From contig JAQJZZ010000002.1 of the NCBI GenBank assembly GCA_030077755.1, positions 1,364,001 to 1,428,000 of the forward strand: DNA of 64,000 bases, given 5' to 3'. This stretch comes from Filosporella fistucella. Its lineage: Eukaryota > Ascomycota > Leotiomycetes > Helotiales. How positions within the stretch are numbered: the stretch's first letter is position 1; each line of letters starts with the position of its first letter. Positions 1 through 14,018 of this stretch are shown here, in pieces. The notes below the pieces were generated by a model. The model searched no databases, was not told the origin of the DNA, and saw only the letters and a list, made by a program, of their open reading frames with translations. Made by a program: the position numbers and the translations under genes.

Positions 1-2503
1 GTTGACGAGCTGCGTTGAAGATGTGATGGTTGCACGTTTATTTTGGTAGAAGTTTGTTTTGATACGGCGAGGAGGGCCTTGATTATTTCTCAAGGAGCGT
101 CCTAGGGTTGCCGTGGGCGTCGAGATTGGTGCAGATGAAAGTGGAAAATGCACAGCCGCAGCGATTAGCACGTTTTATACAGCGCGGCTGTACTGTTCCA
201 ACAAGTGAATGGAAATTGTACAAGCTCAATGACTCCGCGTGCAGAGATGAGTAATTTAGACTTCTCTGAGTGATGTTCGTCAGGCAAGCCGGTGCAGTAA
301 TTTTGCTATAAGAAAGGGACCTCGAAGTCAAAATTTAGATATATGTGTAAAATAATAGTGGTAAATGATTTTTTGCATTTCGTAAATTAAGAAGAGGCAG
401 ATTCTAGCTGGAAATTGTTCCGAAACTCTTCTATCTTTGACACTCCTGGATAAATCTTCTTGGAAGTCTTTTGGATACTTTGCGTAAGCCTAAGGACTTT
501 CATTAACGTATTCCCGGATTCCACCGAAGTTGATGGGCTTTGAACACTTGCTACGCCTCTAGTTAAGATCATTACAACCTTGGTTAAGAAGGTTTCAATG
601 ATCTGGCCAAATTCTCCTCTCTAAACCTCAAAAACAGGTCTTGAGCACAAGTCCAATAAAGACATTCTATAGGAGCTATGGAATTCTACATTTGATTTCG
701 CAAACTTATGTCCAAATCCCAAGCCAAATCTTCTTGAATTAAATGGGACCAACTAGCAGTTGTATGGACAGTTGTTTCTGTTTTCCAAGTTCTCTAAAAT
801 TCCAAAGATAGCGAGCCCTGGTCCAAAATTTCAAGTTATTGTTTGAACACAAGTCGGACTATCCTACAATTCTTGTTAACGATACAAAATCATTCCACGA
901 TAGGGACAATGCATGCTTCTTAACCACCGAAGGTGGCTTACGACACACATGCCCAGGGTCGTTGCAGTCGACAAATCTTCGATTAAAGGTATGACCACAG
1001 CAAAGATACTTTCGTGTTTTGTCTCTTATTGTATTAATCCAAACAGGCTTCGGTTCGAAGCAACCCTCGGAAGCAAGAAGCTCTCCAGTGTAGTCGCAGT
1101 CTTTGCATAATATCATCCCGTTGTAACACATGTTAATAGTTATTTCCCAGTTCAAGGCAGTTTTGATGTCGGAAATCTGTATTGTTGAGATATCCGAATT
1201 ATGTGTCCGCTTTTATGATTTCACTCATCGTAACTTCGTGAATGTCATTGCTCTGAAATCTTTCCCATATGTCTGAATGATTGATGGTATCTGCCTCATT
1301 TCCATCTGTATAACCTCAAGATGAATTGACAGAACATCGATAAGCCACAAATTTCATGATTAACACTTTTGAAGGAAGCTCAAATATCATTCACATCATT
1401 CACAGATTATGTACTACGTCCATCTTTTCAAATGGCCTAGAAGGATTTTGAACCTTCGAAGTGTTACGTCTGCTTGTCGAATGGATGTGGTCACGTGCCA
1501 AACGCGGCTCTTCCTCACGAAGGGTACAACAAGATCAATCGAGACTGGGAAATTGAAAGGGCGTTGCATCGGATGTTGGTATCTATGTTATGGTCCCGCG
1601 ACAATCGATGCGGACGAGGAAACTTTGCGATATCATTTAGAGACCTCGCCTGAGCCCCTGAATTTAAGCGAGGAGCGACACGGATGCAAAGACCTCTCTC
1701 CGAATCCGTGTCCGGAAGCCTCTCTAATGCTAGGCAGTGTGGGCCGTAAATATGACGAAATCAGGCTTTGTTTGTGCCTTTATTTCATCGTTTCACGAGA
1801 ACTAGGCGACGACCCCAATGGTGGATGGAGCAAGATGAGATTACTGTGTCACTACTGGCGCTTTTGAGAGTTCTGGAGATCTCCCTGTGATATTCGGCGA
1901 TCAGCCTGATCTTAAAGTTAGCCAATTTTTAGTTTTGCGTTACATTGCACAGCTCACGAAGATCCTGCACCTTACCAAGTTCCTGTTGTGCTATTCGGGT
2001 GCAACACAGGTTGGCTCGTGGGACATATTGTATTACACTGTCTCGGGATATAAGTATTGGCAATGCCACATCATTGCAGCTTTATGTGAGACGCAGCCCT
2101 TTCTTCTTGAGTTGTTGTGAGGAAATTCCTCAAGATATTCAGGTTGGACGAGATGAGGGGTATTATGGTCGTACCTTCCCGGTACAGCACCGGTATTAGC
2201 ACCGGTATTAGCCGGGTACCTTATATAGTTTGGTTAGAGACTGAGAATACATTATTATTTTGCCTTCTTTATACTAGTTTCACCACAAATGGGCTTGTCG
2301 ATCTTAATCTTTTAAGGTTCCCGAGTATCACGTTGGCCATTGAGTACACAACCTCAGCAAAAAGCAATTTGAAATTGATCTTCAGAAATGTAACTGCATT
2401 TATTCCGACTCCACTAAGTTTTCATGATTCAGCACGTTAAATACTCTCGAGGTAGCTCTCCACGAAAGCAATTAGTTGATTGCAGTTGGATCAATTTGCC
2501 AAG
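1..2503. other. AT-rich region without a confident gene; possible coding relic at 387-1155 (-)
   Basis: No complete gene is visible. On the minus strand at about 1155-859 there is a cysteine-rich stretch of about 98 codons with a zinc-ligand-like spacing: Cys pairs near its start, then CCGH, then a C-x5-H-x-C cluster. Further along the same strand, in another frame, about 75 codons (about 620-387) read like a protein C-terminus, with in-frame stops upstream of them. This may be a decayed gene, but I do not recognise a family. A 12-base tandem duplication lies at 2187-2210. Confidence 0.3.
2187..2210. repeat. Two tandem copies of a 12-bp unit
   Basis: The unit GCACCGGTATTA occurs twice head to tail, and short GGTAC/GTACC inverted ends flank the pair. 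It lies about 300 bases upstream of the carboxylesterase start. No function is evident. Confidence 0.7.
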
Positions 2504-4330
<1,827 letters not shown>

Positions 4331-5338
4331 TTTCGATGTAACAACGGCGACTGATGCATGCAGTTCTGGACTAAAGTGGCCATTTGCAGACAGCAAAGGT
4401 TCATCTAATTGAATTTGAGAACAGAGATCTTTAATATAAAATCTTTCTGGGGATTGAGATGCTGTGACCCGTAGAGCAATAGGCTTAGAAACTGCTTCTT
4501 CGTATAGATCGAGAGAGTGCAGATGTTTCAAAAGTGGGATATTGACTGTAGGAACATTGGCTTTGACGTGAATACGAATAAATATAAATGTTGATGTCTA
4601 AGTACTGACCCACATATCCCTCGTGATGGTGAGAGACAAAAGTCTTGCATAGGTAATTACATTGCATACTTGAAGAGAGTAATAACGGAAGGAAGAAAGC
4701 AGAAGACACACAACCAGGCATCAAATAATCCCACAGTCAAGGGCGAGAACACCAGGTAGTTTGCCATTCTGAGTGACAGGGCATCCATGGTGACACATAT
4801 GGAAAGTTCATAGACACCAAGAGTGGCGACGTAGACTCAACAGCTCGCATACCTGAATCAGAGGATAGAATTCAAGAAAGCGGGATACACGACGCAGATT
4901 AAGCTTCCGACGCGGTGCTATTCACGGCTTTGAGACAGTAATGGAGGGGTTGGAAATTCGGGTTGTGTATCTAGCTGCTGATGGGGTGCAAACGCTATTA
5001 GACTCACTATAAAAATAATGTTTGGGGTTAGCTCGCAAAAGTACAGGCACTTCGGTCGCTGGGATACGCCGGAGCATATTTGCCCCGGGAGATCACTAGC
5101 GACAAGGACAAGGCATCAATCTACACGTCAACCTCAGCCTCGCCTCCTTGATTACAATTCAATAACTGTTCACTCTTTCGACGAGCGCAGGCGTTCTGGA
5201 GTGTTCCAACTATTTCAGCTTCTAGGTCGGTGTATTTAAACGCACCTTGGTAGCCATCCGCTTCAACAGCGTGCTGGACGGGTCTTCTGTCCTCGATTGT
5301 ATTCAGCCTCGTCACGATCCGTCTACAATATCTTTAAA
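4331..5338. other. Intergenic region
   Basis: About 1 kb between the esterase and the Wss1-like gene. It must hold the esterase 3' end and the promoter of the next gene. I see no repeat, RNA gene or convincing ORF. Confidence 0.6.
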
Positions 5339-6709
5339 ATGGCTGAACACGATGCACTCATACTGGATTACTCTCATCTGAAAAATTTTAAGCGCGAAAA
5401 TGAAGCGCTCCACGCGCTCAAGAAGATAGCGTCTTTGGTGAAGCCCATCATGAGAGCTCGTGGATGGAAGGTTGGTACATTGGCAGAGTTTTATCCAGAC
5501 CAACAGAACCTTCTTGGTATGCTACCTCAAATTTTTGTACGATTCAAAACTGATTTCGTAGGTATAAACCAGAATAGAGGCCAAAAAATTTGCCTGCGAC
5601 TGAGATATCCGGGAGATAAGGAGCAGTTCTTGCCACGCGAGCAAGTCGTCGATACAATGCTACACGAGTTGGCACACAATGTGTTTGGTCCGCACGATGC
5701 AAATTTCCATGCACTTTGGGACCAACTACGGAAAGAATATGAAGGCCTTGTTGCCAAAGGATATACTGGGGAAGGGTTCTTGTCTGAGGGGCATAAATTA
5801 GGTGGCAGAAGACTTCCAAGAGACGAAGCAAGGAGAATCGCTCGGGTCGCCGCAGAAAAGAGACGCACATTATCTTCTGGGTCTGGTCAAAAGCTGGGAG
5901 GCCGACCAGTTGCCGTTGGTACCGATATCCGGAACGTGATAGTTGCAGCTATTGAGAGACGGAACACCGTACTCAAAGGTTGTGGTTCTGAAAATAAAGA
6001 TGCGAAAGAAATAGATGAGGTGGTGAATGAAGCGACGCGAAATGGATTTAGAACCAAGGCAGATGAGGACGAGGCAAATGATCGAGCCATCGCCCAAGCT
6101 CTATGGGAATTGGTTCAAGAGGACGAAAAGAACGAATACGGATCCAATTATATTGCACCGACAGCCGCAAATCCAACTGGCAATGGAGGTGGAGACGTTG
6201 GTCCTTCGAAGACTGAGAGAAGAGAAGCTCCTCCTCCCTCAACCAAGCCAAAATCAAAACCTCCACCCATCAGACAACCCAGCGATAGACCTGTCAGCAG
6301 ATTAGTAAGTGAGAATGCTGCAAAGAAACCAAAGATATTACCAAACAGATCTGCTACGACATCGTCAACCTCCAAGGCCAGTATGTCAGCACCAACTCCT
6401 GCTCAAAATCGGGCGCAAGCAACAGCACCAGCACAAAAGCTTCCTCCTCCGACTCCTATACCCTCAGGATGGACATGTCAGACCTGTACCCTCCATAATC
6501 CCATCAACTATTTAGCATGCGATGCATGTACTTCCGAGCGGCCTGCGAGTATCACGCAACAAATCGCAGAGGCTGAGCGAAAAAGACCTCAAGCCACCCG
6601 ACGACCAACATTGCCATCGGATACGTGGAATTGTCGACAATGCAGTACAATCATGGAATCAAAATGGTGGACTTGCTCAACTTGTGGGACAATGAAAGCG
6701 AGCTCCTGA
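5339..6709 (+). CDS. WSS1: Wss1-like WLM-domain metalloprotease (DNA-protein crosslink repair)
   Basis: Single exon, 456 residues, starting at an ATG in the context AAAATGG. The N-terminal WLM domain (about residues 10-200) holds the zinc-metalloprotease motif HELAHNVFGPH, with ligands His109, His113 and His119 and catalytic Glu110. The linker is Pro/Ser/Lys-rich and looks disordered. Two RanBP2-type zinc fingers follow: one begins SGWTCQTC near residue 380, and the second occupies the last 29 residues (NCRQC and TCSTC). In yeast, Wss1 (SPRTN family) degrades proteins crosslinked to DNA and works with Cdc48 and SUMO. The paired C-terminal fingers suggest binding to ubiquitin or nucleic acid. 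I did not find a clear SHP box or SUMO-interaction motif. The protein probably acts in the nucleus. Neighbours are unrelated. Confidence 0.9.
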   Translation: MAEHDALILDYSHLKNFKRENEALHALKKIASLVKPIMRARGWKVGTLAEFYPDQQNLLGMLPQIFVRFKTDFVGINQNRGQKICLRLRYPGDKEQFLPREQVVDTMLHELAHNVFGPHDANFHALWDQLRKEYEGLVAKGYTGEGFLSEGHKLGGRRLPRDEARRIARVAAEKRRTLSSGSGQKLGGRPVAVGTDIRNVIVAAIERRNTVLKGCGSENKDAKEIDEVVNEATRNGFRTKADEDEANDRAIAQALWELVQEDEKNEYGSNYIAPTAANPTGNGGGDVGPSKTERREAPPPSTKPKSKPPPIRQPSDRPVSRLVSENAAKKPKILPNRSATTSSTSKASMSAPTPAQNRAQATAPAQKLPPPTPIPSGWTCQTCTLHNPINYLACDACTSERPASITQQIAEAERKRPQATRRPTLPSDTWNCRQCSTIMESKWWTCSTCGTMKASS

Positions 6710-7370
6710 AGGCTTTTTTTTACGATTTACGATACCACGAACAATAATGAACGCCCAGGTGATGATATTAGTGTGATGAGCCATGGCACCGACTCTGAGG
6801 ACTGGGCCTGTGTTGGGAGGGGGCTTTGGCGTTGCATATAAGATGAGCAATTTAAAGAATTACTGATGAAGGCAATGAATTTTCCTCTCTGGTTTTATCT
6901 CGCTCTCTCCTTCCGTTGAGTCAATTGTTGAGATAACGGCATTGCATACAGTATGCTCTAAGTGGAAAAATCTGGCGTGATCAATCTGCAATTTCTTTTG
7001 TCTTCAAATACCGAACTGACAGCGTTCAAAGCTGGCTATGTCTCATTGTCCTCTTCAAAATCGGAATAGTTGTCACAAGTCATTCACAAATTGGCATCGC
7101 GGGGAATCGGCAACCAATTTTGAATGCGTCTAGCTATTAGCTTTCGTTAGGGCTTTGATTACATGCACATACAACAGAAGAAGCGCATCATTCCAAAATA
7201 GTTTGCGAATTAATCATCCTTAAAATTTGCCCGATCTTTTCGGCCCGCTTTCGGTGTTCCTTTTTATACCCCGCGATTGACATCACAAATTTACCCCACT
7301 ATATCTCACTCTTCCCCTCACCATTTTCAATTGCAGTCCCTTTTTAGTATCGATTATACGCTTTACCACT
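6710..7370. other. Intergenic region
   Basis: 660 bases between two plus-strand genes. A TATA-like TTTTTATACC at about 7260 lies some 110 bases upstream of the next ATG, followed by a pyrimidine-rich tract, a common fungal promoter arrangement. Nothing else is recognisable. Confidence 0.5.
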
Positions 7371-8373
7371 ATGTCTCATCTCAATCTCACTCCTCCAGAG
7401 TCAGCAGCTTCGATACTCAGGAGATTATTAGCACAAGATGAAATTATAGTTTGTCCTGGTGTATATGATGGCTTCACAGCAAGAATGGCTTTAAATGCCG
7501 GCTTCAAATGTTTATACATGGTAAGATTTTCTATCGAATTTTCAATTCATTTATCTTTTGATATATAAATACCATTCTATAAGCCCGTATTTAATAAACC
7601 CCCAGACAGGAGCAGGAACAACAATGTCCCTCCTCGGGCAACCTGATCTCGGTCTAGCAACTCTAACCGAAATGTCCACTCACGCCTCAACACTCGCCTC
7701 CCTCTCCCCTTCTGTCCCCCTAATAGCAGACGCAGATACCGGCTACGGCGGAGCTCTCTCGGTCTCTCGTACCGTCTCCTCCTACATCTCCTCTGGCGTC
7801 GCAGCTCTCCATCTCGAAGACCAGGTCGTAACTAAACGCTGCGGTCACCTGAGTAACAAACTCCTAGTCGAAGACTCAGAATTCTACGCTAGAATCAAAG
7901 CTGCATCATTGACGAGAGAGAAACTAGGCAGAGATATAGTGATTATTGCCCGTACCGACGCGTTGGCTGATAGAGGGTATGATATCGCTGTTGAGAGATT
8001 AAGAGGAGCTGTGAAAGCAGGCGCAGACGTGGTATTCTTAGAGGGAGTGAGAAGTAAAGAGGAAGCTGTGAGGTTTAATAGGACTTTTAAAGAGCTCGGG
8101 ATACCGAGTTTGTATAATTGTGTTCCGGGTGGTAAGAGTCCTGTTTTTAGTGTAGAGGAAGCGAAGGAAGTAGGATATAAGATCTTGATTACTCCTACTT
8201 TGGCGCTGGGAGCAGTGTTTGAGAGTGTGAAGAAGGCGTATGAGGGGTTATTGGGAGGTGATACGAGGGGGAATGGGGTGGGTGTTAGGACGTTGTTTGA
8301 GGAGTGTGGATTGGATGAGTGTGTGAGGTTTGATGGAGAGGCGGGGGGAGGGATGTATGAGAAGGGTGTTTAG
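7371..8373 (+). CDS. PEP mutase / isocitrate lyase superfamily enzyme
   Basis: Two exons (7371-7520, 7606-8373) join in phase 0 to give 305 residues. Features of the isocitrate lyase/phosphoenolpyruvate mutase fold: CPGVYDGFTARMA near the N-terminus, the metal-binding ADADTGYGG (Asp92, Asp94), LEDQ, and the catalytic loop KRCGH (residues 127-131, Cys129), which resembles 2-methylisocitrate-lyase-like and oxaloacetate-hydrolase-like members. Such enzymes cleave or form C-C or P-C bonds in 2-oxo or dicarboxylic acids. The exact substrate (2-methylisocitrate, oxaloacetate, 2,3-dimethylmalate or another) cannot be decided by eye. No mitochondrial presequence is evident. The coding strand changes from pyrimidine-rich (about 7620-7900) to purine-rich (after about 7900). 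Confidence 0.85.
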
Positions 8374-9513
8374 ATTCTTGGGATGTAGCTGGGAAATTGA
8401 ACGGGCTTCTGTTGAGGATCCTTCGTGGTTTGTTTTCTGTTGCAGAATTCGTGTTGGATTTTCCACCCATCATTTACTTGAGAAACCGCATTGAAAAAGT
8501 ACAATATCTCAACGGTTCTGCGTCTAAATCTGTGAGAATCCATTCGAGGTTCACGAAGAAAGTAGGGATGATCTCGTGAGGACTGAATCTCACATTTCTC
8601 AAGACACGATCTCGCTCCGTTTCCAAAGGAGGTTTGAGTCACCTAAGAGATCAAGATCATATTCGCCAACTCAGCCGCTATTGCCTGTGGAGATTTATGT
8701 CCGCGAAAGAACGTTGAATACTTCACTCCTTCTGCAAGATCCAGACAAGTGTGTTGCTTGCGAGGAAATGTCTATGGATTTTGCGAATAGGCGTGCCTTC
8801 TCGTAGGTGAAATATGTATGTTAGACCTTGGACGCATAACACCATTGTCGTTATCATTGTTGGAGGAGAATTGCTATTCATAGAGAAAGGCATGAAAATA
8901 TCATGAAGTGCTATAGTCGAATCCTGAAAGGTGCAGAACTCGGGCACTTGGTTATGTACGCTTTTTCTTGCAGTATAGAATGGAGGTTTTGACAACAAGA
9001 AACTGTATCAATAACAAAATGAAAGTTTATTAACATTCCACTTAGCTCCTGCAACGCTAACTTCAAGCTCTTTCTTGTTTTTTTTTTAAACTTATATGAC
9101 GATTAAATAATTACTTATTTTAGCAGGAACGGGTTGTTGGAGAAGGAAGTTCTTGTCGCTGAAGTACCAGCCAATGAATGAGATTGGAAGCCACCAAACG
9201 CCCAATATCTGCATATATGCCTAAGGATTTTCAATACAACCCTCACCTCCACTGCCTTGCCTACTCCTGTCTTGCACCGGACACGATTGAAGTGTTTGGG
9301 TGCCTGGGGCGGAAAGTAGGATCGCACTTCCAGGTTTGAGGTGGTGCAGGCTTGCCTTCCATTGCCTTCTCCGTTGTTTTAACATTCCATATCCAAACTC
9401 CTGTCTATAATCTTCCGCCTTCTGTAGCCATCGATTGTCATGGGCTATCCGGAATTTCTAGCCGATTGTCATATTGTTGTTCGGTTGTCACTTGAGCGCC
9501 CGGCTCCTTCACG
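8374..9513. other. Intergenic region upstream of a HET pseudogene
   Basis: AT-rich, with many short spurious reading frames. There is a run of ten or more T at about 9080. I see no gene or RNA. Confidence 0.5.
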
Positions 9514-10328
9514 ATACGGCTTTTAAACATCCATACCTTCAGGCTGCAAGAGTTCAACGCAGGCCAAGAACCGGACTATGCTATCCTCTCCCACACATGG
9601 GGATCGAGGGAGTTGACTTACGAGGATATTGCTGCAAATGGAGGTCGTCTTCCGATCAACCGTGCCGCATCGAAGATCCATAGTTTCTGTAAGACAGTAA
9701 AGCTCGATAGGGGAGTCAGTGCCAAACCTATCTCCTGGATGTGGCCGATACTTGCTGTATCAACAAATCGAGCAGTGCTGAGCTCCAGGAAGCCATCAAT
9801 AGTATGTTTATCTGGTATAAGTTTGCTCAAGAATGTTATGTGCATCTGGAAGACGTCCGACTTGCCCAGTTCAATTATTCGACTGCAGACGAAGCAGAAA
9901 GAAAAGCTCAATATGAGCATCAGTGCTTGCAGGTGAAGCGTGCTAGGTGGCTCACAAGAGGATGGACACTTCAAGAACTCATTGCGTCTAAAAACATCAT
10001 CTTCTACGACTGTAATTTGGAATACGTTGGCAGATTCTTATATTTGGGAAAACTACTTGCTGAGGTGATTGGAATTCCTAAATCCATACTTGGGTGGCAA
10101 GGGATAAGCGACGAAGAGTTTGCAAAGACCAGTCTCCAAGAAAGTATCCACTGGGCTCGAAACTGACAAGCAACTCGACCTGAGGATCGCGCATACTCTA
10201 TGCTTGGTATCCTGGATGTATCCATGCCGATGATATATGGAGAAGGTGCTAAAAAGGCCGTTAAGAGACTGGCGCGTGAGGTGAAAGATGAACATGAGGT
10301 CGAGCTAAACTTTGAGGCCCTCAATTAA
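9514..10328 (+). pseudogene. HET (heterokaryon incompatibility) domain pseudogene
   Basis: The reading frame resembles a HET-domain N-terminus: a segment like RLLNIHTFRLQEF, then YAILSHTWG, DTCCINKSSSAELQEAINSMF, RARWLTRGWTLQELIA, and TRPEDRAYSMLG ... MPMIYGEG. Three lesions are visible. The expected start codon is ATA (9514-9516), with an in-frame stop 21 bases upstream and no ATG between. A frameshift between about 9690 and 9745 separates ILSHTWG from DTCC. An in-frame TGA at 10164-10166 falls where such proteins usually have an Arg before the TRPED motif. After TGA the same frame runs on to TAA at 10326-10328, just past the HET core, and no C-terminal part follows. The gene is very probably dead. 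An intact relative lies at 22608-24349. Confidence 0.8.
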
Positions 10329-11555
10329 GTAATCGGATCTTGCGAACTGTAAGATTTGGTTTTGTTTGCAGAAGTCTTCAGCAGTTGTGTACAGGAACTC
10401 ACCACCAACTGTCATTCGTTCCAAATTACTGTTCTTTATTAATCAGCGTCTGTGGGGTCACGAAAGTTGGTTATTTATATCATTATCAGCAGTAAACTTT
10501 ATAATTTATAAGCTTTGCACTACTTTCATGTATTGTGAGCTTGGAGATACTAGACTCCTAACCGGTCGAACTTGTACGATGATAGGCTGTGCGAGAATTA
10601 GCCCTTTTCTATCCATGTAAAGCACATGTTGTTTCTAGGGCTTTAGTCAATATTTCCAGATCCCTAATAGTGATTGATTCTTGTAAATCAATGTTTAATG
10701 TTGAAGGCAGGATTTTCGAATGGGGTTCGTTCGTCGCCCCACAAGCGACGGCCGGCTGGACAACCCACCATGACCACACCTTCTTTCAACCTCTTCCATC
10801 ATGCTCAGAACTTAAATTTATTTCTACCCCAATTCTAAAACACCCGCCATCACATCCTCCAGATGATAGACAATCAAGCATCAACGCTATGGCCGTCAAA
10901 GAGTGCCTCGCCTATGTTCGAAGACAATGCAGGCTGTTCTCTCCCCTGTCTTGAGACTTCACAGTCTGCCCTGAATCTTCAACATCAGGCCTCTCACATG
11001 GCTGAGCCAGCATGCGACCCCTGAGCCCTTCCCGCTGTGGGGAAGCTTTGGGCGGATGAATTGGCTGCAGTATATAATTCAGGGCTTGCACACAATGCAT
11101 TTCATGTCTCAGATCAGACGAAAATGTCTGTGCATCATCGCGGACATCGAAATGCCTCTCAGAATGCCTTCAACACTTGACAAAGTGTCCCACTTCACTG
11201 CCTCGATCGAAACAAGTGTTTGTATTCGAAGGCTGTGTTATTGCGCATCTTTAGAACCAAGTGGGACCGAAGGATGGCGGCATTTGATTATTTTCTCTCG
11301 AGTCGCACAAGTTGGTGATTTTTATTGGAATTGTTATCACATACAAGCACCCCCTGCGCCTAAAATCCCAATTGATCGGATCAAACAGTTGTGCGCCATC
11401 GATAAGGTTTCATGATTAAAGCCATTCCCCTTAGCACTACCCTATCTCAGATGTAGGATCATTTGACGGCCTCGTTCCTTCAGGTTTGAAAGTACCATAT
11501 CTCGCAAAGAATCAGTCAGTCATCTGTCAGTTGGACGGAGTGTTGGTTCTTCAAG
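10329..11555. other. Intergenic region
   Basis: No supported gene. It contains the 5' flank of the membrane-protein gene. I could not extend the HET pseudogene into it. Confidence 0.5.
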
Positions 11556-13737
11556 ATGTCAGCTCAAGAGAGGCGCGATAGTGATTCGACATCACGAAGT
11601 CCGATATCTCCTATGAAAACGTCGAGATCAGTTGGCACATTTTCAGAAACATTCTCGCTCGCGGAGAAATATCACCCAACAGACAACTCGCCAAATAGTG
11701 CAAGTCCACAGACTTTACATGCTAAACCATGGCCATCGCGACCTCAACTGTTATACAAAGGGCTTGGAGGATATCGGTGGTGGGACTCAACTGTTGATGT
11801 TATTATGATTTTGATACCCATTCCATTTTTTATTCTTGGAGCAGCCGTCATAGCCGTTAACGGGAAGGAAGTGAATGCGCACGAATTGGAATTGCTTCAG
11901 CAATCCATCAAAGGGGTTTGTGATCTCCACCAACTATATCTTATTCGCTGACATATTTCAGGCGACCACAATATTTCCAATTTGCTTCGCGGCGATTGTT
12001 GGGAGAGCATCAGTCAAATATGCCACTTGGAGGCTAGAACGAGGAACCACATTAGGAACACTCGAGCAACTAATGGGTAGTCGCACGGTCGCCAGTGCTT
12101 TCACTACACAGTTACAACTTCGAACTTTCAATCTTGTCGGGTTGGCATTACTCATTATCTGGTCATTATCACCCATTGGCGGCCAATCTATCTTGCATAT
12201 TCTATTTACACCGATGAAATCTACTTCCTCTCTTACGAATATCAGCTATTATAATTCAAGAGCACCCAGTCTTTCCTCTCCTGCTGGGTCTTTCGCCAAT
12301 CAATGGTTTGGCGGATTCTCAGTCCTCCTTGGATCCTCGATCCTTGCACCAACAGCAGTTAAAAGAAGCAGTATGGACATATGGGGGAATCCAAAAATCC
12401 CTCTATTCTCGACCATTGCCACTCAAAACAGCAAAAGTGATAGTGAAGGATGGGTTCAAGTTCCTTTAAGTAGTGGGAATGTTACTTACTCATCGCTGTT
12501 TGGGCTTCCACTGTACGGCATCAACCCTGGTAACACCTCACTCAACGTGGAATCGACGTATATCGAGTTGTCGTGCTTTAACAAAAGCACAAGCCCAATG
12601 GTGGATATTGTCAAGACTGATCTGATATCAACCGTTGGGCCTTTTGTCAGCTTCCAGAACGCGACAAGACCAACGCCTTGGGCGATTGGATATAAGGGAC
12701 CGGATGTCACCAATATGAAAGTGCCAGATGATAACGACAATTCTAGCTATATCTACCCGCAGGCCTGCCCAGATTGCCTACCCGCTGATTTTGCCTCGAT
12801 GACGTTCGAGCCGGGGACCCTCGTTTTCCAGGAATACGATGGACTTGACAATATTACTTCAATCTTCTGCACCCCTTCACAGAAATACATAGAATCGATC
12901 ATTTTTTGTACAAAATATTTTGGAAGCCAAACGTGTCAGGTCACGGCTCAGCGACCTTCTCGCCTTCCTCATATGCCTTTAGAACTTACCTATCTGAGCT
13001 TCGGTCGAGTTGCGATGGGACTCACTGCGCTACTTCCAAATTCGACGGTGCAGTTTACATCCATAAATCAGCTTCAAAATTATATTTACGATCCATTGTC
13101 AACGGCTCGTATTCTGAGCACACCCACATCCGTTTCCAACAATCTGGGCGAGACACCTTTGCAAGATGTCGCGGAAGCCGATTTTGCACAGCGTTTTGGC
13201 CAGCTTTTGAATGCATACATGTATGCGAGTCTTTGGAATTCAACGCCATATATACTAGGAGAACCTTTCACCAGTATCGAATTCACTTTGACCGGGTATA
13301 ATGATGCAAGCTTTATACCAGCAACAACCGCTGAGCTTACCGACATGATCTTGAACAAAACTACAGCATTTACTGTATCAGCCGTTCAGACCAATGCTCA
13401 ACAAGTCTATTTCGCTTTCTTCCCTTGGCTTGGGATATTTCTTATTTCTAATTTAATTATGTTGCTGGCGGCAATTATTGGTGTTTATTTTTCGAGGAAG
13501 ACCATTGTACCAGATTACCTGGGATTCGTTTCTAGTCTGGCGAAAGAGAGTCCGTTCATAAGAATGCCGGATGTTGGGGTTAATATGGATGGTATGGACA
13601 AAGCGAGGATGGTGAAGGAAATGAAAGTCAGGTTAGGGGATGTAAGTGATATGGAAGGGAGGAGTAACATAGGCCGCTTGGCATTTGCGAGGATGGAGGA
13701 GACTACTATGGTCAAGAAAGGCAAATTATATGTCTAA
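11556..13737 (+). CDS. Multi-pass membrane glycoprotein of unknown function
   Basis: Exons 11556-11915 and 11962-13737 join in phase 0, giving 711 residues. The N-terminus is Ser/Pro-rich and probably cytosolic. Hydrophobic segments lie near residues 80-105 (VIMILIPIPFFILGAAVIAV), 120-137 and 165-182 (LVGLALLIIWSLSPIGG). About 400 residues follow with many N-x-S/T sequons and several Cys, probably outside the cell or in a lumen. One last membrane segment (FFPWLGIFLISNLIMLLAAI) precedes a short charged tail ending VKKGKLYV. The layout recurs in the gene at 50129-52348, whose tail ends similarly. I recognise it only as an uncharacterised fungal membrane-protein type. Function unknown. Confidence 0.78.
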
Positions 13738-14018
13738 ATAGATGCAAATGAAGTTTCTCGATACGATTTGTTTCTGGATCCATATGTGATGTTGATTTAA
13801 ATGCTGTTCAGGAGGACATATTTACTTTGTGGTAACAGTTGGCTGGATACCTTCATAAATTTGTACGCGAATTATGCAAAGCTTATGAACACGCGACGAC
13901 TCAAAGCCTAAGAACGCCATAACAACGTCAACAACAATTCAACACCTCTCCGAAAGCTCGAAATAAACTCACGACCTCCCAATGATTACTCTGCCCCCTT
14001 GAAATTTGAAACCGCAGC

